Positions 44,321 through 50,000 of a DNA stretch of 50,000 nucleotides are shown here, one piece after another. The stretch's first letter is position 1. Every line of letters starts with the position of its first letter. The stretch comes from Conus ventricosus (Eukaryota > Mollusca > Gastropoda > Neogastropoda > Conidae), in assembly GCA_018398815.1 (NCBI GenBank), contig CM031620.1, forward strand, positions 58,275,388-58,325,387, written 5' to 3'. The notes below the pieces were generated by a model. It searched no databases and was not told the DNA's origin. It saw only the letters and a program-made list of their open reading frames with translations. Made by a program: the position numbers and the translations under genes.

Positions 44321-44409
44321 TGAAGAGGGTGGAGTGCAGCCTATGGCTAGCACTGGACAGCAGTCAGTGTCAGGGATGGAGGGCACTAGGCTGAGTGGTT
44401 CATTACCAG

Positions 44410-44786
44410 TGGAAGAAGGGTGGATTGGCCAGCAGAGGGTGAAAGTGTTACGAGACACTGGTTTGTTCATGCGGGGTAGTACGAACAACGCTGGTCGATA
44501 AAGGGGATTTGACAGGGCAATCCAGACCTGTACTCTAATCGATGGCACTGTGAGGGAGTTTCCAGTTGCTAAGATAGAAGTACGTACCCCTTACTTCTCA
44601 GGCGAGTTGTCTGCGTTGGTGATGGAGAAACCCCTTCACGATTTGATCATTGGAAATATTCCAGGTGCAAGGGATCCAGGGGATCCTGAGTTGTTGACTG
44701 CTACAGGGGCAGCAGTTCAAACACGGAGCAAGAAGGAGGAAAAGGTTGTTAAACCGTTAGTTGTTCCAGGAAGGAAGTCGGCATAG
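44410..44786 (+). pseudogene. Protease domain (retropepsin)
   Basis: Aspartic protease that would process Gag and Pol. VKVLRDTG gives the catalytic Asp-Thr-Gly at 44454-44462. DLIIGNIPG at 44640-44666 is the hydrophobic-Gly motif near the end of retropepsins. A frameshift directly after DTG (near 44462) and a compensating change near 44530 break the domain. A short linker with VQTRSKKEEK follows (44716-44745), as usual after gypsy proteases. The zinc knuckle, DTG and IIG motifs share one reading frame, suggesting that Gag and protease are translated together. Confidence 0.85.
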
Positions 44787-44799
44787 ACGTGTCGCCTGA

Positions 44800-46050
44800 T
44801 GAGTTTAGGGCTGCACAGGAACAAGACCCTTCGCTCGTGAAGTCTTGGGAGTTGCAAGAGGTGGAGAGAAACAGGAGGTTAGAGGAGGTGAGACAGAATT
44901 TCTTGTGAAAGGCGGGCTGTTGTACCGAGTGTTCACCAAGGGGAAGACAGGTAAGGTGACCACTCAGTTAGAGGTACCAGCGTGTTATCGTGACACTGTC
45001 ATGTCAGTGGGTCACGAGTCGCTCATGGCGGGTCATCTCGGCACCAGCAAAACAGCTAACCGAGTCTTTGATGACTTTCATTGGCCAGGAGCAATGGCAG
45101 ACATAAAGCGGTTTCTGCATGTCATGTGATGTGTGTCAAAGGTCAGCCACAAGAGGGTGTGAAGAGGAAGGCGCCTCTTAAACATCCCCCTTTAATTGAC
45201 ACAACCGTTCAGGAGAGTGGCTGTTGATCTTGATTGGCCCAATCGCACCCTGTTCCAAAGGCGGGCACAGGTATGTGTTGACGCTGGTGGACTACGCGAC
45301 CAGATACCCAGAAGCGTTGCATTGAAAGGCGTAGATACGCAACAGGTCGCTGAAGGGCTGGTAGACATCTTCTCTCGCGTGGGTGTGCCAGCACAAATCT
45401 CAGTGACAGGGGGTCACAGTTCACCTCAGGCGTGATGAGGGAGGTCAACAGGCTGCTAGGGATCACACAGCTGCTCACTACCCCATACCATCACAATGCA
45501 ATGGCTTGGTGGAAAGATTCAACGGTGTGCTGAAGGGCATCTTAAAGAAGCTCTGTGAGGAAAGGCCAGCAGATTGGGACCGCTACATTCCAGCGGCACT
45601 GTTTGCCTACAGGGAAGCCCCTCAGGAAAGCACAGCTTTTCGCCATTTGAGCTGCTGTATGGGCGGACAGTTCGGGACCGGTGTGCATTCTCAAAGAGCT
45701 TGGTCCGGAGAACAGGAGTCCGAAGAAGTCAAAACCACATATCAGTATGTGGTAGACTTACGCAATAGGCTCGAGGGAGACATGTAAGGTCGCAAGGGAG
45801 AGTTTGCAGGAGGCTAGGGTCGTCCAGAAGAAGCAGTATGACAGGAAGGTGAGGAAGCAATTCCTCAAGGTGGGAGATCAAGTCCTGTTACTGCTTCCCA
45901 CGGATCACAACAAGCTGCTGATGCATTGGAAGGGACCCTTCACCATCATTGAAAAGGTAGATCAGGACTACCGAATCGATGTGAATGGGAAATCAAAACT
46001 TTTCCATGCAAATTACTCCGCAAATATATTCGGCGTGAGACTCAGCAACA
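44800..46050 (+). pseudogene. Integrase (HHCC, DD35E, GPF module)
   Basis: Integrase inserts the cDNA copy into the genome. The N-terminal zinc-binding domain has His codons at 45013 and 45034 (HESLMAGHLGTSKTANRVF) and a Cys-x2-Cys at 45125-45136 (CDVCQ). The catalytic core has VAVDL with the first Asp at 45226, the second Asp at 45405 in a SDRGSQF-like context, and Glu at 45512 (GLVERFN). The second Asp to Glu spacing is 107 bases, one short of the 108 expected for D35E, in line with a one-base loss. The C-terminal GPY/F module (WKGPFTIIEKV, GPF at 45933-45941) is typical of Ty3/gypsy and absent from Ty1/copia. At least four frameshifts occur (near 44880, 45115, 45235 and 45400), and further ones near 45640 and 45785. 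It lies between protease and RT, which is abnormal for gypsy elements. Confidence 0.9.
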
Positions 46051-47100
46051 TAGGCGCAGCAGCAATCATTGATGGAGGTGAAGGAGACCCAGCAGAAGAA
46101 GGGGAGATTTTGTTGCCTGAGTTTTCCAGGAGAAGAGTCATACAGGATGTGTCACTGTATGAAGGGCTAGACAGTAGGAGACAGGAGGAAGTTAGTGGGC
46201 TCCTAGAACAGTATAGGGCGTCCCTGACTGATAAACCAGCAGGACAACTCTAGAGACATGTACGGTGGAGTTAACATCACAGAAACCCGTACATGTGAAA
46301 GCCTACCCGATCCCATATGCCACCAAGCAAGTGATCGAGGAGGAGGTAGAAAAGATGTTGGACCTTGGGGTGATTGAACCGTCCAAATCATCATATAGTG
46401 CACCCGTCGTCTTAGTGAGGAAAAAGTCAGGTGAGCATCGATTCTGTGTCGACTATAGACGTCTGAACAGTTGTCACCAAGGTCGATGCAGAGGTCATAC
46501 CCAACCTATGGAAGACCTGTTCGCTCAGATCGCCACAAGCAAGAGCCAGTATTTTCACCAGGATCGATCTGAGCAAGGGTTACTGGCAAATAGCCTGAGT
46601 GAGGACTCAAAGGAAGTCACAGCATTTTCCACTCCTATGGGGCTATACCAGTGGCGAGTACTCCCTTTTGGGATGGTCAACGCACCTGCGGTCTTTTCTC
46701 GAATGATGAGGAAGCTATTGACGGGATTGGAAGGTGTTGTGAATTTCATGGATGACATTCTGATAGCAATCCGAGACATGGGAGGAGCATATGAGGCAGC
46801 TAGGAGCAGTCTTGGAGAGGTTGAGACAAGCCAATCTCACAGCCAGACCAACAAAGTGCCAGGTTGGCTTCCAAGCCTGGAGTCCTAGGTTTTGTTGTCG
46901 GAGGCGACACACAAAGCAGCCGGAAAGAGGAAAGGTGGAGAAGATGATGAATTCAGAGAGACCAAAGACCAAAACAGAAGTCAGGAGTCTGCTAGGTTTA
47001 TTGGGGTTCTATAGGGAGTTTGTCCCAAACTTTGCTGCAATCACGAGTCCCTCAGTGATTTGGTCAAGGCAGGGAAACCGGCAGTGGTCGAGTGGTCAGA
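46051..47100 (+). pseudogene. Reverse transcriptase domain
   Basis: Copies the element RNA into DNA. The frame from the GPF module runs on through LYEGLDSRRQEEVSGLLEQY (about 46157-46215) directly into RT: YPIPYATKQVIEEEVEKMLD (about 46304-46360), VIEPSKSSYSAPVVLVRKKS, FCVDYRRLN (46442-46468), FSTPMGLYQWRVLPFGMVNA (about 46625-46690) and the active-site box FMDDILIA with the two Asp at 46751-46756. The connection motif LLGFYREFVPNF lies near 46997-47035. Frameshifts occur near 46250, 46470, 46550-46570, 46800 and 46890. The continuous reading from the integrase C-terminus into the RT N-terminus shows that IN-RT is the native arrangement. RT sequence style is Ty3/gypsy. Confidence 0.9.
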
Positions 47101-47560
47101 CGCTGCAGAGCAAGCACTGCAGACGTGTGTTGGAAAGACTAGGTTCCCGTCCCATCTTGATAAGCTACCAGATATGTCCAAACCATTTTTGTTGCGGACA
47201 GATGCATCAGGTTGGTGGGATAGGTGCAGTATTGTTACAGAGCATGAAGGGTCGAGTTCCCTGTGAGATACGCTAGCAGGAAGTTGACAAAGTGTGAAGA
47301 AGGGTACGCAACGGTGGAGAAGGAGTGTTTAGCGGTCGTGTGGGCCGAGCAGAAGTTCCACAAAATATCTGTATGGGAAGAGTTCGTGATAGAGACAGAT
47401 CACCAACCACCAAATTCCTGCAGGAGGCAACAGCTGAAAAACAGCAGGGTCTGCGTTGGGCAATGGCACTGCAGCCCTACAGTACCGAGTTGCAGTACAT
47501 TCCCGGTCGACAGAATCGGAGCTGACTATTTAAGTCGCGTATCCAGCAAGCTGCGACTCA
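47101..47560 (+). pseudogene. RNase H domain
   Basis: Removes the RNA strand during reverse transcription. Catalytic Asp at 47201-47203 (RTDASGW), RYASRKLTKCEEGYATVEKE with the Glu near 47320, TDHQP with Asp at 47398-47400, and RQNRGADYLSR-like residues near 47510-47540 with the last Asp. Frameshifts occur near 47215, 47270, 47380 and 47410. Pol ends soon after; no integrase or other domain follows before the polypurine tract. Confidence 0.88.
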
Positions 47561-48097
47561 GAGTAGTCATCGTATCCGGGGTTGCTTTGTTGATAATATG
47601 TGTTGATTCCAGTTATGTTGAGGATAATGGGTTCATTCCCGTTGGCTATGTTCATATTTTTTTTTGGTGGTGAGACTTGTTCTATTTCTTGTGGAGACTT
47701 GTTCATGTGAATGTAGTTACGCTTGGAGCATACAGACGCTTGTGTAGTGAGCATTATTTGCAATAAGTGAGGATGGAGATCCCTCAGTGAAGTGTCATGA
47801 TCGTGATCATATTATATTGTCTTTTCCATAAGAATTGTGAAGAGAAGATAGGCAAATCCGCAGGTAGGGGAATTGCATAAGTGCGCACAGAGGTCGTTAT
47901 AAAATGAGTTGAAATAAAGGCAGATCGCACGTCAATGATAACTCATTGGAGTGGTATTCACTAATGATATTTTTATAATTTATAAACCGTTGTTGTAAAG
48001 TATTTTCCAAACTTTGCGCGTGTAGCTGTGTGTCAGCAAATTCGGTGTTGTCTTTTTGTACCGTGTTTTTGAGACAATGCTGAGCATGGTCTTTTGC
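47561..48097 (+). other. 3' untranslated part of the retrotransposon
   Basis: AT-rich, no domain found. There is no envelope-like open frame. AATAAA at 47913-47918 is the only polyadenylation-like hexamer noticed, and it lies outside the LTR. Confidence 0.6.
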
Positions 48098-48108
48098 AAG
48101 GGGGAAAT
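48098..48108 (+). other. Polypurine tract
   Basis: AAGGGGGAAAT directly abuts the 3' LTR (TGTCACGG), the expected plus-strand primer position. Confidence 0.85.
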
Positions 48109-49491
48109 TGTCACGGACGAAAAAGGGAAACAACCCAACTTGGGGATCCGCCAACCAATTTGTCGGACATAAGTCCAAACGCAGACATCTTGGCGCCACG
48201 TAGACCGGGCCCATGGTTCGGATCCTGCCAATTAAGCTTAGTGGAGAGTTTCACCGGACGTCCGACCCACCCAGACTGACTAATGCCGTTTTGAACCGAC
48301 GCCTCGATGTCATAGCGAGACGATCGCAGAGCCGAGCACAGCTCATCAAGCCACATTGTGGAACCACGTCATTGTTACTCAGACACCGTGGCGCCTACCC
48401 ATGACTCAGCTAGCCACTTTAGATTGACCAGGTCCACGAACTTAAGTCCACCGGCGCCAATTAAGTAGGAAAGGGGGAAGGTATGTGTGGTGGGGGTGAA
48501 ATCAGCTAATCAATTAAATGACCAATTGACCACCACAGAGAGTAAGGCGTTGTCGCGTGACTGTCATGATTTAAATATCCAAATGGAATTAGAGGGAGAT
48601 AACTTCGGGTGTCAGGGGTAAAAATACTGACCAATGGTACTCGCCCTTTTGGAGAGATCGGAACGAATACGAGGGATGTGAGAGTGAGAGAACTGAGAAC
48701 GGAAAGGAGAACGAACGAGAAGAAACAGAGAGAGGGAGAGGTTCTAGGTCTGCTTGAGAGAAAAGCAGAGAGATGAGGGGAGGAGAGAAGAGAACCAAGT
48801 TGAGAGATTAGCATGGAATAGTCTGCAGAGGAAGGACTGAGGAGAGATGTGGAGAGAGAGAGAGAGTTGCTAATTAATGAAGAAGAAAGAAAGAAAGAAA
48901 AAAAAAAAGAAAAGCAACCATGTCCTTTGATAAGAGCAGACTAGAAGAGAGAGAGAGAGAGTGCAATGCGTTAATGCAGGAAGAAAGAAAGGAGAACAGA
49001 TCGATGTTGATAGTCACTGTTCTAACCTAACCGGGGGTTCGACCTCATACCTGGCAGCGTCACTTCGCCAAGCAGAACCACAGACCAACGCCAACAGTCT
49101 CACCTGACCAGGCGCCATCAGACCAACACCAGTGCCGGCAGTTGTGTCGGTTGTGAAAGTGACAGTGAAAAGAAAAAGAAAAGAAAGAAAAGACAGTGAT
49201 TCATGAATAGTTAAGTCACCTGGCCAGGTAAAGTAGAAATCTGTTTATACCCGGGTTAGTTAATGATGTTTTAGATAAATGATTTTGTGAAGTTCAGAAA
49301 GAGAGAATGTTTTATTTCATTGATTCCATATGCATTGATGTTTCGTTCTATGATCATGTGTAGTAAAGTTATAGACTTTACTAGTGGTTTGATGTACGAA
49401 ATGCATGATATATGAATGAGATCGTAGCAAGCTGTGAGTGTGTTGGGCTGTGCGCTAGTCCTTCCTCCACTGACATTACACGAGGTTGACA
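48109..49491 (+). repeat. 3' LTR
   Basis: 1383 bp, same ends as the 5' LTR. It carries an AT-rich middle, the GA-rich segment near 48720-48960 and the same 3' end. Short unmatched bases scattered along it account for the 14-bp length difference. Confidence 0.95.
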
Positions 49492-49496
49492 ATATT
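49492..49496 (+). repeat. Right target-site duplication (ATATT)
   Basis: Perfect match to 41424-41428, directly after the LTR end TTGACA. Confidence 0.9.
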
Positions 49497-49513
49497 GAAC
49501 CACACTCACGTAC

Positions 49514-49547
<34 letters not shown>

Positions 49548-50000
49548 AATCACATACAGTAAAACTCACACTAAACACACCTGTCACACAAACTTGTAAA
49601 ACGAGAAATCGTGTAGGCCTACCACCAGCACGCCTCCTTGAGAGTCAAGACATGGCCATATTTACAACAGTTTTCACTGCAACAACAACAATAACAACAA
49701 CAACAACAACAACAAAACTCCAAATGAATAGACAAAATAAACTTTTAAAAACAATGCCGTTTCCTTCCCCCCATCCCCCATTCCCCCAATCCCTCCCCCC
49801 CCCCCCTCCCTCCCCTTCCTCCCCTTTACAAAAAAAAAAGTTACATTACTCCATCCGTTGTCAAATCTTGACGAAACAGACGAAAGTTGTCAATATCATG
49901 CCGTGCTTTCCTGCAATGCGATCCTGTAGAGGCACTTATTGACAGCCATCAATCAAGACCGTGCACGCACCAACCCACCACCCATACACGACGGAAACTG
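49497..50000. other. Unassigned right flank with poly-A, (CAA)n and C-rich tracts
   Basis: Poly-A of ~29 (49517-49545), CAA run (49680-49714), C-rich (49770-49828). No gene is recognised. Confidence 0.55.

Larger units (their letters stand above)
41429..49491 (+). mobile_element. Complete LTR retrotransposon, Gmr1-like (Ty3/gypsy with IN before RT)
   Basis: An 8.06-kb element bounded by two ~1.39-kb LTRs, each starting TGTCACGG and ending TTGACA, flanked by the 5-bp duplication ATATT. It contains a primer-binding site, Gag with a SCAN-like capsid segment and a zinc knuckle, an aspartic protease (DTG), integrase (HHCC, DD35E, GPF module), then reverse transcriptase (FMDD) and RNase H, and a polypurine tract. 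The order PR-IN-RT-RH is characteristic of Ty1/copia, but the integrase GPF module, the RT and the RNase H are Ty3/gypsy-like. Gmr1 from Atlantic cod and its relatives have this arrangement. No envelope-like gene is seen. All coding domains are interrupted by frameshifts, mostly single-base, so the copy as written is not coding-competent. The clean structure and target duplication show it inserted as one unit, so the order is not a product of nested insertions. Confidence 0.9.

Noticed and set aside
48111..49491. Short open frames within both LTRs
   Set aside because: They differ between the two LTRs because of indels and have no domain similarity.

Overview
This looks like repeat-dominated intergenic DNA from a eukaryote, most likely a marine invertebrate and plausibly a gastropod or other mollusc. 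The organism call is inference from the repeat content: tRNA-headed SINEs with L2-like tails, Ty3/gypsy and PIF/Harbinger elements, and very dense microsatellites. I see no host protein-coding gene, rRNA, functional tRNA gene or bacterial-style operon. Nearly all open frames are translations of simple repeats.

Left part (1-13.4 kb): a minus-strand Ty3/gypsy pol fragment runs off the left edge (1-830). Next come a nearly perfect 577-bp palindrome (1672-2248) set among diverged tandem copies, large GT/CA/GA/CT/GAT microsatellites, dispersed SINE-like repeats of several families, a 16-copy 47-48-bp minisatellite (10098-10870) and a 30-bp minisatellite (12504-12685).

Middle (13.4-33 kb): two copies of a second tRNA-headed SINE (14213 and 18851), the first of which leads straight into a ~38-copy 30-bp minisatellite. 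A 2.18-kb TIR element (15728-17905) carries two remnant exons of a hAT-like BED zinc-finger protein and sits inside a 36-bp minisatellite. Further on are a ~25-copy 32-bp minisatellite (19786-20582), more SINEs, a deleted PIF/Harbinger transposon (29261-30153) and several other tandem arrays.

Right part (33-50 kb): a palindromic MITE (35875-36056), a SINE, a strongly diverged ~105-bp satellite (38495-40610) broken up by later insertions, and a complete LTR retrotransposon (41429-49491) with ~1.39-kb LTRs, a 5-bp target duplication (ATATT), primer-binding site and polypurine tract. Its domain order is Gag, protease, integrase, reverse transcriptase, RNase H. That is the Ty1/copia order in an element whose domains are Ty3/gypsy-type, as in Gmr1-like elements, and its Gag has a SCAN-like capsid segment. 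This is the most interesting system in the window.

Most breaks in the element coding regions, and most differences between the two LTRs, are single-base indels. The reading frames may therefore be degraded in the genome, or the assembly may carry residual long-read errors.
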